IMG/VR virus record: IMGVR_UViG_3300025402_000010
Location: 1 to 59,416 of that record
Direction: 5' to 3' (one strand)
DNA length: 59,416 nt
DNA from: a virus
Each line of letters opens with the position of its first letter. Positions within the stretch are counted from its first letter, which is position 1. A model generated the notes under the pieces. It worked only from the letters and a program-made list of their open reading frames with translations, was not told the DNA's origin and searched no databases. Made by a program: the position numbers and the translations under genes. Below, piece by piece: positions 48,177-54,762 of this stretch.

Positions 48177-48791
48177 GTGTCAAAAGACATGGTTTGGCTT
48201 AAGAAAAAGGACGGTAGAGGTTGGACTTCCAACCGTACCCGTGACGTGATTGACTATGCTTTCACGGTAAGTAACAATACGCCATGCAAAGTTGAGATAA
48301 GAAAATCATGGCGACCAAATGGTAGAGCTAACAATACGTTTGCTAGCTTGACGTTTGAAACTCCTGAGATTGCTAAAGCAACTATTGAGCACTTAGTTAA
48401 TACAGTGCGTGATTGCTTTGACACTCAGACTGAAGGACGTAAATGGTTCTTGGAAACCATGCTTGCTAAGTGTGTTGACGATGGCCGTGCAGAAGTATGG
48501 ATGCCTAACTCTAGCAACACTAGTAGTGTTCGGGTAGGCAAGATGGGGTATACTCCACCTGCTACTCCACCGCCATTAACTGCTATTACTCCACCTCGTG
48601 TAATAGCACCAACCTGGCCAGCTAAACCAACAGCAGAAGATGTTGAAGAGATGATTAATATCATTACTGAAACATCTAGTGCAACTGATGAAGCGACTGT
48701 TGAACCTGAGATTGTTGAACCTGTAGTTGTTCAGCAACCTAAAACCATTGTTATCAATGGTAAAGAAATTCAAATCGGCTGGCCTCAGTAG
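48177..48791 (+). CDS. Hypothetical protein with Pro-rich linker
   Basis: A 204-residue protein starting at GTG (AGAAAGG 6 nt upstream). Residues 1-115 form a basic domain (MVWLKKKDGRGWTSNRTRDVIDYAFTVSNNTPCKVEIRKSWRP), then a Pro/Thr-rich stretch (YTPPATPPPLTAITPPRVIAP), an acidic helical part and a short tail (KTIVINGKEIQIGWPQ) that could be a binding peptide. No family recognised. Confidence 0.65.
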   Translation: MSKDMVWLKKKDGRGWTSNRTRDVIDYAFTVSNNTPCKVEIRKSWRPNGRANNTFASLTFETPEIAKATIEHLVNTVRDCFDTQTEGRKWFLETMLAKCVDDGRAEVWMPNSSNTSSVRVGKMGYTPPATPPPLTAITPPRVIAPTWPAKPTAEDVEEMINIITETSSATDEATVEPEIVEPVVVQQPKTIVINGKEIQIGWPQ

Positions 48792-48860
48792 TAAATGTAG
48801 TAAGCACCTGGGTATGTGTCTAAACTGCCCACTTAAACCCACAAACAGTTAGGATACAAA

Positions 48861-49253
48861 ATGAAGTATGCAATTACAGTTACCGCAGAAAACAAGCTTG
48901 ACATCATTGATTTTGATGAATCTAAATCATATGAAACAATCAAAGCAGCTATTGGAGGCGGTACAATTCAATGCATTCACATACCATCATTGGATGTTGA
49001 CATGTGGATTGATGACGAAGGTAAGTTGGTTAATGAACCAGTAATCAATGCGTTTGGTTCTGCACTATGGGTTGACTCATATGGTATGACTGATCTTATT
49101 GTTGGTGACATCATTGTTACTGGTGGTGTTGATGATGAAGGTCATACACTTGGTCTTACGTTTGATAAAGCCGCTAATGTTTACAAGCGAGTTCATGAAG
49201 TTATGAAAAAAGCAATTGCAGAAGATAATGAAATTGAAACCGTAACCAAGTAA
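48861..49253 (+). CDS. DUF3846-like protein
   Basis: A 130-residue acidic protein. IGGGTIQCIHIPSLDVDMWIDDEGKLVNEPVINAFGSALW followed by DLIVGDIIVTGGVDDEGHTLGLT matches the layout of the DUF3846 family, small proteins widespread in phages of actinobacteria and firmicutes and without known function. TTAGGA is upstream of the ATG. Confidence 0.65.
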   Translation: MKYAITVTAENKLDIIDFDESKSYETIKAAIGGGTIQCIHIPSLDVDMWIDDEGKLVNEPVINAFGSALWVDSYGMTDLIVGDIIVTGGVDDEGHTLGLTFDKAANVYKRVHEVMKKAIAEDNEIETVTK

Positions 49254-49266
49254 GAAAGGAACATAC

Positions 49267-49908
49267 ATGCCCAATCATGTATACAATTCAGTAACATTAA
49301 CCGGTAGCTTTAGAGACCTTACAAGGTTAAAAATGCTACTTAACATGCCTCATGAATGTCAACATGTTCATAATGATACTGATATTTCACAGTTTAATTT
49401 TTTCAGTTTACTAGCACCAGATAAATCTGTATGGGATGAATACTATGGTGAAGAACCTAGTTATAAAGACCTTGCAGAAAGAGTGCGCCATTCTACTAAT
49501 CATTGGTACGATTGGAACGTTCGTAACTGGGGTACTAAATGGAATGCTTATGACATTGATTACTCAGATACATTTGACAATGATGACATTGATAATAACC
49601 AACACAGTATTAGTTATCATTTTAATACTGCTTGGTCACCACCATATGGTATCATTACTGCTCTTTCTAAAAAGATTGAAGAGCTTAAATTAAACGTTAC
49701 GTTTAGTTGGCACTACGAAGAAGAGCAGGGTTGGGGTGGTGAATTTGAATACGATGGCAACACATTAAGTGTTGTTGGAGAGTGGGATATACCCGCAAGC
49801 CATGCTGATTATCAATCACGAGACAAGGTAGAAAATTGTGTTTGTAGTTGGTCAGACGACATGGATGATTGGTTTGAGGATTGTCCTCGACCAGAAGAAA
49901 GTAAGTAA
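49267..49908 (+). CDS. Api92-like protein (DUF1281-type ferredoxin fold)
   Basis: A 213-residue protein. It starts MPNHVYNSVTLTG, contains WYDWNVRNWGTKWNAYD and YHFNTAWSPPYGIITALSKK, then a WHYEEEQGWGGE segment. This series is the signature of a family of phage and plasmid proteins predicted to have a ferredoxin-like fold; their role is unknown. AAGGAAC lies before the ATG. Confidence 0.75.
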   Translation: MPNHVYNSVTLTGSFRDLTRLKMLLNMPHECQHVHNDTDISQFNFFSLLAPDKSVWDEYYGEEPSYKDLAERVRHSTNHWYDWNVRNWGTKWNAYDIDYSDTFDNDDIDNNQHSISYHFNTAWSPPYGIITALSKKIEELKLNVTFSWHYEEEQGWGGEFEYDGNTLSVVGEWDIPASHADYQSRDKVENCVCSWSDDMDDWFEDCPRPEESK

Positions 49909-49913
49909 ATAAT

Positions 49914-50462
49914 ATGGGACTTGATCAGTATCTATACGGTGTTCAGGCACACCCTGATAACACTGATTTTGATGTATCACCAGAAGCTAAGTACCTTGGC
50001 ATCTCTACTTGGCGTAAGCACCCTAACCTTGAAGGTTGGATGGAAAAGCTATTCAATATTAAAGCTGATGCTCAAGGTTATAAAGGTCAAACAGATTTTC
50101 CTGACTCTGTAATTGCTAAGGTTGTTGGTAAGATTGATGAAGATAAAGTTACTCCTGAGTTGCTTGAACAAGCATCTATGCAAGATGATATGCAACAACT
50201 AATTCTTGAACAACAATATATATCTGCTACTGCATCTCTTAATAAGAAACGTATGTTTAACAACCAGTATTTAAAGTTGAACATGGGTGATCTTGATCAA
50301 CTAGAGATGGCAGTTAAGTTAAGTGAATTGCCACCAACAACAGGGTTTTTCTTTGGTGATGACTCTAGTGATGAGTACAAGGAACAAGACCTAGCAGTTA
50401 TTGAAATTGCCCGTGATGCTATTAGGCATGGGGTTGATGTCTACTACCGCAGTTCGTGGTAG
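49914..50462 (+). CDS. Phage protein of the MGLDxYL type
   Basis: A 182-residue protein with an N-terminal MGLDQYLYGV...STWRKHPNLEGWMEKLF and a C-terminal TGFFFGDDSSDEYKEQDLAVIEIARDAI. Proteins starting MGLDMYL and carrying a WRKxxxxxxW pattern are common in phages, with unknown function. It follows 5 nt after the Api92-like gene. Confidence 0.65.
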   Translation: MGLDQYLYGVQAHPDNTDFDVSPEAKYLGISTWRKHPNLEGWMEKLFNIKADAQGYKGQTDFPDSVIAKVVGKIDEDKVTPELLEQASMQDDMQQLILEQQYISATASLNKKRMFNNQYLKLNMGDLDQLEMAVKLSELPPTTGFFFGDDSSDEYKEQDLAVIEIARDAIRHGVDVYYRSSW

Positions 50463-50466
50463 AAAC

Positions 50467-50483
50467 GTTAGCAAGTAGCTAAC
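50467..50483 (+). promoter_or_regulatory. AAGTA-loop hairpin 8
   Basis: GTTAGC-AAGTA-GCTAAC, a perfect 6-bp stem, 29 nt before the ATG at 50513. Followed by GCAGTAAACAAACAGTAAGGA, close to the leader after hairpin 2. Confidence 0.75.
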
Positions 50484-50512
50484 ACGCAGTAAACAAACAG
50501 TAAGGAATAATC

Positions 50513-50854
50513 ATGGGTGACCGTGGACAAGTAGAGCTGGTTATGCCAGAAGGTAGCATCTTTCTATATACGCATTGGGGCGCTGAAGGATTGCCTTGGG
50601 TTGTAGCCAAAGCATTAGACCGTGGTCGTAGCCGTTGGGGCGACGATGAGTATCTCAACCGCATCATCTTTTCACAGATGATCAAGGATGAAGTCATGGA
50701 AGAAACCGGCTATGGTATTAGCCTTGGTGAGCATGGTGACACATGGCGTTTAGTACGTGTTGATTATAACGACAGCACAATTACTGTTGTAGACAATGGA
50801 CATTCCGGCCCTGAACTTACATTCGATGAGTTTGTAAGTATCCATGGAAATTAA
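50513..50854 (+). CDS. Hypothetical protein of a widespread phage type
   Basis: A 113-residue acidic protein (MGDRGQVELVMPEGSIFLYTHWGAEGLPWVVAKALDRGRSRWGDDEYLNRIIFSQMIKDEVMEETGYGISLG). Proteins with YxHWGA...ALxR...R..D..YLxRIIFxxM..........TGYGI occur in many phages and bacteria, with no established function. AAGGA lies before the ATG. Confidence 0.65.
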   Translation: MGDRGQVELVMPEGSIFLYTHWGAEGLPWVVAKALDRGRSRWGDDEYLNRIIFSQMIKDEVMEETGYGISLGEHGDTWRLVRVDYNDSTITVVDNGHSGPELTFDEFVSIHGN

Positions 50855-50863
50855 GGAGCAAGT

Positions 50864-51112
50864 ATGAGTGAAGAATGGCGTGAACAAGCCAACTGTCGAG
50901 GCAAGGATATCAGTATATTCTTTGCAGAGAAAGGAGATGCTGGCATACAAGCTGTTAAGTTAGCCAAAGAACTTTGCAGTGTTTGCGTAGTGCAACAACA
51001 ATGTCTTGACTATGCAATTGACAACAACATTAAAGATGGCATCTATGGTGGATTACCACCTAAGCAACGTTGGGCATACAAGCGTGAAAGGAAAAAGAAT
51101 GCAGTTAAGTGA
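50864..51112 (+). CDS. WhiB-family iron-sulphur transcription factor
   Basis: An 82-residue protein with the four conserved cysteines (Cys11, Cys38, Cys41, Cys47; C-x26-C-x2-C-x5-C) and the turn GIYGGLPPKQRW followed by a basic tail (YKRERKKNAVK). WhiB-like proteins bind a 4Fe-4S cluster, interact with the major sigma factor and regulate transcription; they are restricted to actinobacteria and their phages. The start has AAGGAG 6 nt upstream. It may steer host or phage promoters at this stage. Confidence 0.9.
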   Translation: MSEEWREQANCRGKDISIFFAEKGDAGIQAVKLAKELCSVCVVQQQCLDYAIDNNIKDGIYGGLPPKQRWAYKRERKKNAVK

Positions 51113-51227
51113 TTATGGTTTGCTACCACCAACAAACTTGGTAGAAGCATATCTAGTGATTGAGAAGTTACTAGATCGTTGTGACCAACTCAATGAAGTA
51201 ATTGATATTATGGAGGAAGAACTATGA
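51099..51227 (+). CDS. Very small helical protein
   Basis: A 42-residue protein (MQLSDYGLLPPTNLVEAYLVIEKLLDRCDQLNEVIDIMEEEL), a single amphipathic helix after a short loop. The start lies within the end of the WhiB gene with GAAAGGA 7 nt upstream. The ATGA overlap with the next gene supports it. Confidence 0.5.
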   Translation: MQLSDYGLLPPTNLVEAYLVIEKLLDRCDQLNEVIDIMEEEL

Positions 51228-51385
51228 AAGTATATGAAGTAACATGCGGGTTAACCGTAGTGTTGGAAGCAGAGACTCAGGAAGATGCTGAGAAAGCAGC
51301 TCGCCAGTTAGTTGATGGTGAGTTGGGTAGCCAGGTAGGCAAGATGATGTGGTACCAAGTAAAGGATAATAATGAATCTAAGTGA
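51224..51385 (+). CDS. Very small hypothetical protein
   Basis: A 53-residue protein (MKVYEVTCGLTVVLEAETQEDAEKAARQLVDGELGSQVGKMMWYQVKDN) with a beta-strand followed by an EDAEKAA helix, a design common in small phage proteins. GGAGGAA is upstream, and ATGA joins it to the previous gene. Confidence 0.55.
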   Translation: MKVYEVTCGLTVVLEAETQEDAEKAARQLVDGELGSQVGKMMWYQVKDNNESK

Positions 51386-51530
51386 GAAACAATTGCGTTG
51401 TCTTCTAGAAATTATAGAAGCTGACATGGAATATGCTGAGATGACTGCGGACATGGAGTTTCGTGGTTTTCTTGGTGAGCTACACACAGAATTACAATCA
51501 GAGTTGTACAACAAAATGAAAGTGAAGTAA
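51372..51530 (+). CDS. Very small helical protein
   Basis: A 52-residue acidic helical protein (MNLSEKQLRCLLEIIEADMEYAEMTADMEFRGFLGELHTELQSELY). AAAGGA lies 5 nt before the ATG, which overlaps the end of the previous gene by 14 nt. Confidence 0.5.
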   Translation: MNLSEKQLRCLLEIIEADMEYAEMTADMEFRGFLGELHTELQSELYNKMKVK

Positions 51531-51535
51531 TCATA

Positions 51536-51712
51536 ATGGATAATCCAAATGAACCAAAGAACTGTCCACGCTGTAAGCAAATCTATGTAGGGTTCCCCGC
51601 CCTATCTAGGTTGGATAACAAGTCACGCATCTGCTCGCCCTGTGGTATGGACGAAGCATTGCAGGACTTTACATGTGTACCACTAACCAATTTCCTTGAG
51701 GAGGAAGAATGA
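51536..51712 (+). CDS. Small zinc-ribbon protein
   Basis: A 58-residue protein with NCPRCKQIYVGFPALSRLDNKSRICSPCGMDEALQDF: CPRC and CSPC 22 residues apart form a classical zinc ribbon. Short proteins with this pattern occur in many actinophages and may bind nucleic acid, but the role is not established. No clear Shine-Dalgarno of its own. Confidence 0.7.
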   Translation: MDNPNEPKNCPRCKQIYVGFPALSRLDNKSRICSPCGMDEALQDFTCVPLTNFLEEEE

Positions 51713-51834
51713 GAAAGTATGAAGTCACGTTAGTCATGGAGCTAGAATACAATCCTGATAAATGGGATTGGGGTTCTCTCTTAGATTTAAACGTCACTGA
51801 GACACTTGAGTCAGTCAAAGTAGAGGAGTTATAA
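51709..51834 (+). CDS. Very small hypothetical protein
   Basis: A 41-residue protein (MRKYEVTLVMELEYNPDKWDWGSLLDLNVTETLESVKVEEL). GAGGAGGAA directly upstream and ATGA overlap fix the start. Similar beta-strand starts are seen in the 51224 product (MKVYEVT). Confidence 0.5.
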   Translation: MRKYEVTLVMELEYNPDKWDWGSLLDLNVTETLESVKVEEL

Positions 51835-52004
51835 TGAATTCAGAAACATCAATCATCTCAGGTGCAAAGTCATTAGTCCTGTGGGCTATTGATGATGCAA
51901 AAAGGAATGGTAGTTTGGAACACGCTATCCATAACCTTAAGCGCATCTACGCATTCCTGGCAGACGAAGAGTTTGTAACAGAAAAACAAGGAAAGGAGGC
52001 ATAA
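51834..52004 (+). CDS. Small helical hypothetical protein
   Basis: A 56-residue protein (MNSETSIISGAKSLVLWAIDDAKRNGSLEHAIHNLKRIYAFLADEEF). It starts on the last base of the previous stop (TAATG) with GAGGAG upstream, and ends in AAAGGAGGC, which serves the next start. Confidence 0.5.
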   Translation: MNSETSIISGAKSLVLWAIDDAKRNGSLEHAIHNLKRIYAFLADEEFVTEKQGKEA

Positions 52005-52159
52005 TGGATGAAGTAACTAAAGATAACCTAGAAGAATGGTTTGAAGAGATTGATTTTACTGATTTAGATCAAGATGATCTTGATGAGTTGAACAATGAGT
52101 TGGACAAAGCTCGGGCATCAGTCTTTGAAACATTCCTCAATGAGTTCCCAATCAAGTAA
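52004..52159 (+). CDS. Very small acidic protein
   Basis: A 51-residue, strongly acidic protein (DNLEEWFEEIDFTDLDQDDLDELNNELDKA). TAATG junction and AAAGGAGG upstream support translation. Such acidic peptides may mimic nucleic acid, but that is speculation. Confidence 0.5.
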   Translation: MDEVTKDNLEEWFEEIDFTDLDQDDLDELNNELDKARASVFETFLNEFPIK

Positions 52160-52169
52160 GGAGTAAGTT

Positions 52170-52571
52170 ATGATATGTGAACCATGTGATCATGGACCTA
52201 CTGTATATGAAAACTATTGTCAACATTGCAATGGTTTATGCCCCATATGTAGTGAGATGGGTGAGTGTGACACCTGTGGTAGAGAATATGAATTAGCTAG
52301 CCGTGATGGTCGTTGTGGTGACTGTGGTGACTGTAGTTCATGTTGTACACATACTGAGGAGGAAACAATGAGTAAGTACCTTATCCGTGACTGGATGAAC
52401 AACATCCTGTTTGATGGTATTGAGTTTGATAGTTTTGAGGAAGGGTGGGATTGGTTGTATGCCAACCACCCTGAGCCAGATGAATCAAGCCCCGACTGGG
52501 TTGACGGTTGGAACGACGACTGGTTTGTAGTAGAGAAAGGTTACAGTGTAACCGGAAAGAAGGAGGAATAA
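52170..52571 (+). CDS. Two-part protein: Cys-rich N-terminus and acidic C-terminus
   Basis: A 133-residue protein. Residues 1-60 carry sixteen cysteines (CEPC, CQHC, CPIC, CDTC, CGDCGDCSSCC) and may bind two or more metal ions. Residues 67-133 are a separate acidic, Trp-rich module beginning MSKYLIRDWMNN. The internal ATG at 52368 has an excellent GAGGAGG upstream, so the second module may also be made alone, or two genes were fused by loss of a stop. AAGGAG precedes the ATG at 52170. Confidence 0.65.
   Translation: MICEPCDHGPTVYENYCQHCNGLCPICSEMGECDTCGREYELASRDGRCGDCGDCSSCCTHTEEETMSKYLIRDWMNNILFDGIEFDSFEEGWDWLYANHPEPDESSPDWVDGWNDDWFVVEKGYSVTGKKEE
52368..52370 (+). promoter_or_regulatory. 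Possible internal translation start
   Basis: GAGGAGG ends 5 nt before this ATG, in frame with the gene that begins at 52170. The signal is stronger than that of the gene's own start and falls exactly at the boundary between its two modules. Confidence 0.45.
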
Positions 52572-52573
52572 CA

Positions 52574-52738
52574 ATGGCTAAGTATCAAACGTCATTTGTT
52601 ATTGATGTAACAATCAATGCAATTAACAGGGACGAAGCCCAAATAATTATAGATGAGATTGTTTTTGATGTTGCCTCAAGGGGTGGCAAAAAATATAAAT
52701 ACAATTTGCATCAGACCCTAGACATGAAAGAAGAATAA
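52574..52738 (+). CDS. Small hypothetical protein
   Basis: A 54-residue protein (MAKYQTSFVIDVTINAINRDEAQIIIDEIVFDVASRGGKKYK), a beta-helix-beta layout like the 51224 product. GGAGGAA lies 7 nt before the ATG. Confidence 0.55.
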   Translation: MAKYQTSFVIDVTINAINRDEAQIIIDEIVFDVASRGGKKYKYNLHQTLDMKEE

Positions 52739-52740
52739 CA

Positions 52741-52917
52741 ATGGATAAATGGACTAGGTTCACCTACGTTTGCGAAGACATTGATGAGTGTGATACGCTT
52801 GTTCAAGCAACGTCCCGCAAAAAGGAACTGTACTATACGTGGTGCCTTGCCTGCGGCAAGCGTCTTAACCTTATTAACATGGAAGACGCAACAGTAGAAG
52901 AAGTAGAGTTAGAATAA
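52741..52917 (+). CDS. Small hypothetical protein with Cys pairs
   Basis: A 58-residue protein (MDKWTRFTYVCEDIDECDTLVQATSRKKELYYTWCLACGKRLNLI). Four cysteines in two sets (C-x5-C, CLAC) could form a zinc ribbon. It begins 2 nt after the previous stop. Codons are ordinary for the block. Confidence 0.55.
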   Translation: MDKWTRFTYVCEDIDECDTLVQATSRKKELYYTWCLACGKRLNLINMEDATVEEVELE

Positions 52918-53017
52918 CAACTAACTCCTATCATTACATATACTAAGTATTGCACATAAGTTGGTGCCTGCTAAGTGTTGTAGATCGCAGTAAATAAACA
53001 AACAAGTAAGAGGGAAT

Positions 53018-53254
53018 ATGGAAGATAGTAAGTTATTTCAAGCGCACGCTGCAGTAGTTCAGATACATGAGCTAGCAGGTCGGTTTGATGAGTTGCTTGA
53101 TGGCTTTAAGTTGTATGACGAGTACAAAGGCAACTTAGATATCGACGTGTACGAAAAAGCTCTCGAGCTATACCGTAAAGCTATGAACGCCATGGATGAG
53201 CAATGTAAGTTATTGCATGCTGTGGCTAACTGTCTTGATGATGTGTTTAAATAA
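53018..53254 (+). CDS. Small helical hypothetical protein
   Basis: A 78-residue helical protein (MEDSKLFQAHAAVVQIHELAGRFDELLDGFKLYDEYKG). The upstream leader GCAGTAAATAAACAAACAAGTAAGAGGG resembles those following AAGTA hairpins 2 and 8, but here no perfect AAGTA stem precedes it. Confidence 0.6.
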   Translation: MEDSKLFQAHAAVVQIHELAGRFDELLDGFKLYDEYKGNLDIDVYEKALELYRKAMNAMDEQCKLLHAVANCLDDVFK

Positions 53255-53272
53255 ATAAGGAGGCAGTAATGT

Positions 53273-53959
53273 ATGGATAAATTAGATAATGTAGTTAGCA
53301 AAATTGAAAAGTTGCTAACTCTAGCCGGTCGCTCCCCATTCCCGGGCGAAGCAGAAGCAGCTCAGGCACTGGCTCAAGAACTAATTACTAAATATCAAAT
53401 TGAGCAGGGTCGACTGTATAATCGTGACACTAGCTCTGGTATAGGTAATAGGAAGATTAATACTCCAGCGCCGTATGACGTAGACAAGAGTGTTTTACTC
53501 AATGCTATAGCTAAGAATAATTTCTGTAGAGTGCTACGCGGTGACGGTTACTGTTACCTCTATGGTACTGAAGATGATATTAAGCTATGTTTAGCATTGT
53601 ATAATACGCTTGTGGTGCATATGATTAGTGAGATGCCCGCCAAGCTAGCTAAAGCTAAGCAAAATAGTGATACTACGTTCCATAAGCGGACATGGATCAC
53701 TAGTTTCTTTGGCGGCTATTGCCTATCAATTGCAGAGCGTCTTAAAGCTATCAAGGATAAAACCATAGCAGATCAAGTTAAGGTTGATGCTTCGGTTAGT
53801 CTAGTAATACGTGATAAAGAACACGCTATAGAAGAGTTTTATCAAGGTATTGATCGTGATCCCGGCTACCGCCGTAATCTTAGCTCAGAATCAGGTTATG
53901 AATACGGTAGGGAAGCAGGTAACGAGGCAGACTTACTACAGACCAAGCTAAAGGAGTGA
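53273..53959 (+). CDS. DUF2786-like protein
   Basis: A 228-residue protein. The N-terminal VVSKIEKLLTLAGRSPFPGEAEAAQALAQELITKYQIEQGR matches DUF2786 (KIxKLLALA...EAxxAxxxAxxLxxKYxI). The remainder (WITSFFGGYCLSIAERLKAIKDK, SSESGYEYGREAGNEADL) continues as in phage and bacterial members of that group. Function unknown. GGAGGCA lies before the start. Confidence 0.75.
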   Translation: MDKLDNVVSKIEKLLTLAGRSPFPGEAEAAQALAQELITKYQIEQGRLYNRDTSSGIGNRKINTPAPYDVDKSVLLNAIAKNNFCRVLRGDGYCYLYGTEDDIKLCLALYNTLVVHMISEMPAKLAKAKQNSDTTFHKRTWITSFFGGYCLSIAERLKAIKDKTIADQVKVDASVSLVIRDKEHAIEEFYQGIDRDPGYRRNLSSESGYEYGREAGNEADLLQTKLKE

Positions 53960-53960
53960 T

Positions 53961-54155
53961 GTGCAACTAATTTACGCTTTACTATATGACACAAGCTACA
54001 ATAGCATGGAGATCTCAGGTCTCTATGCAAGTTTAGATAAAGCTAAGGCTGCTGTGCCTGGCGCAGAGTGGAAGAAGCATGAGAATTTAGCTATGTGGGA
54101 AGCTATTACTGGTGAACAGTATTGGTGTATTACTGTGCATGCTATGTTAGATTAA
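53961..54155 (+). CDS. Small hypothetical protein, last gene of the rightward block
   Basis: A 64-residue protein (MQLIYALLYDTSYNSMEISGLYASLDKAKAAVPGAEWKK) starting at GTG just after the previous stop, with AAGGAG 5 nt upstream. It ends 22 nt from the end of the convergent minus-strand gene; no terminator is evident between them. Confidence 0.6.
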   Translation: MQLIYALLYDTSYNSMEISGLYASLDKAKAAVPGAEWKKHENLAMWEAITGEQYWCITVHAMLD

Positions 54156-54177
54156 TTCTGCTATTCCAATTAATACT

Positions 54178-54762
54178 TTACCTTGGATCGTATAAGAAGT
54201 CAAAGTGTTTAGGTCTAATTACACCAGGTTGTAGCTTATATGGTTGAGTAGTGTTGTTTTTAAATGTTGGATGATTCATTTCTTTCTTCCAACCTCCGCC
54301 TTGCTGAGCCCAAGTAACACTTCTAAGGTGGCTAGCTGGTACCTCGCCTTGCACTACAGTAAAACCATTTGGACCAAATTGGCCACCCTCACCTCTGCGT
54401 ATACCATGCGTCTCAACACTGGTGGGGCTTATTCCTACCCAGTCACCACGATAAATAGCAGGTACGTGGTCTGCATCCTGAGCGCGATAAATAGTGATGG
54501 GAGCATTAGGTTTACCATGCACTTGTTTAATCATATTCATTAATTCATCATGTTCACTTGATGGAATATCATCTCGTCTAATACCAGGAGTAGGGTTTAA
54601 ATAAAGATTCACTAGTGAGTGCAAGTTACCACCAGGTTGTAAGTGGGGCCAAAGCTCGTGCAGAGGCACACCAATCATTGCATCTCGAGGGCTTAACTGA
54701 TCAGCAGGTATGTTAGGCGTAACTGCATTTATTGCTTCAGCGTAACGTAAATTCCAATTCAT
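54178..54762 (-). CDS. ADP-ribosyltransferase-like protein with MNWNLRYA tag
   Basis: A 194-residue protein starting MNWNLRYAEAINAV. From about residue 88, ITIYRAQDADHVPAIYRGDWVGISPTSVETHG and then VVQGEVPASHLRSVTWAQQGGGWKKEMNH recall the ADP-ribosyltransferase fold: an Arg in the first strand (Arg93), a Ser-containing strand (GISPTS) and a late Glu. Phages often carry such enzymes, sometimes injected with DNA to modify host proteins. The match is partial, so the call is tentative. It lies next to a metallopeptidase bearing the same N-terminal tag. Confidence 0.5.
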   Translation of the reverse strand: MNWNLRYAEAINAVTPNIPADQLSPRDAMIGVPLHELWPHLQPGGNLHSLVNLYLNPTPGIRRDDIPSSEHDELMNMIKQVHGKPNAPITIYRAQDADHVPAIYRGDWVGISPTSVETHGIRRGEGGQFGPNGFTVVQGEVPASHLRSVTWAQQGGGWKKEMNHPTFKNNTTQPYKLQPGVIRPKHFDFLYDPR

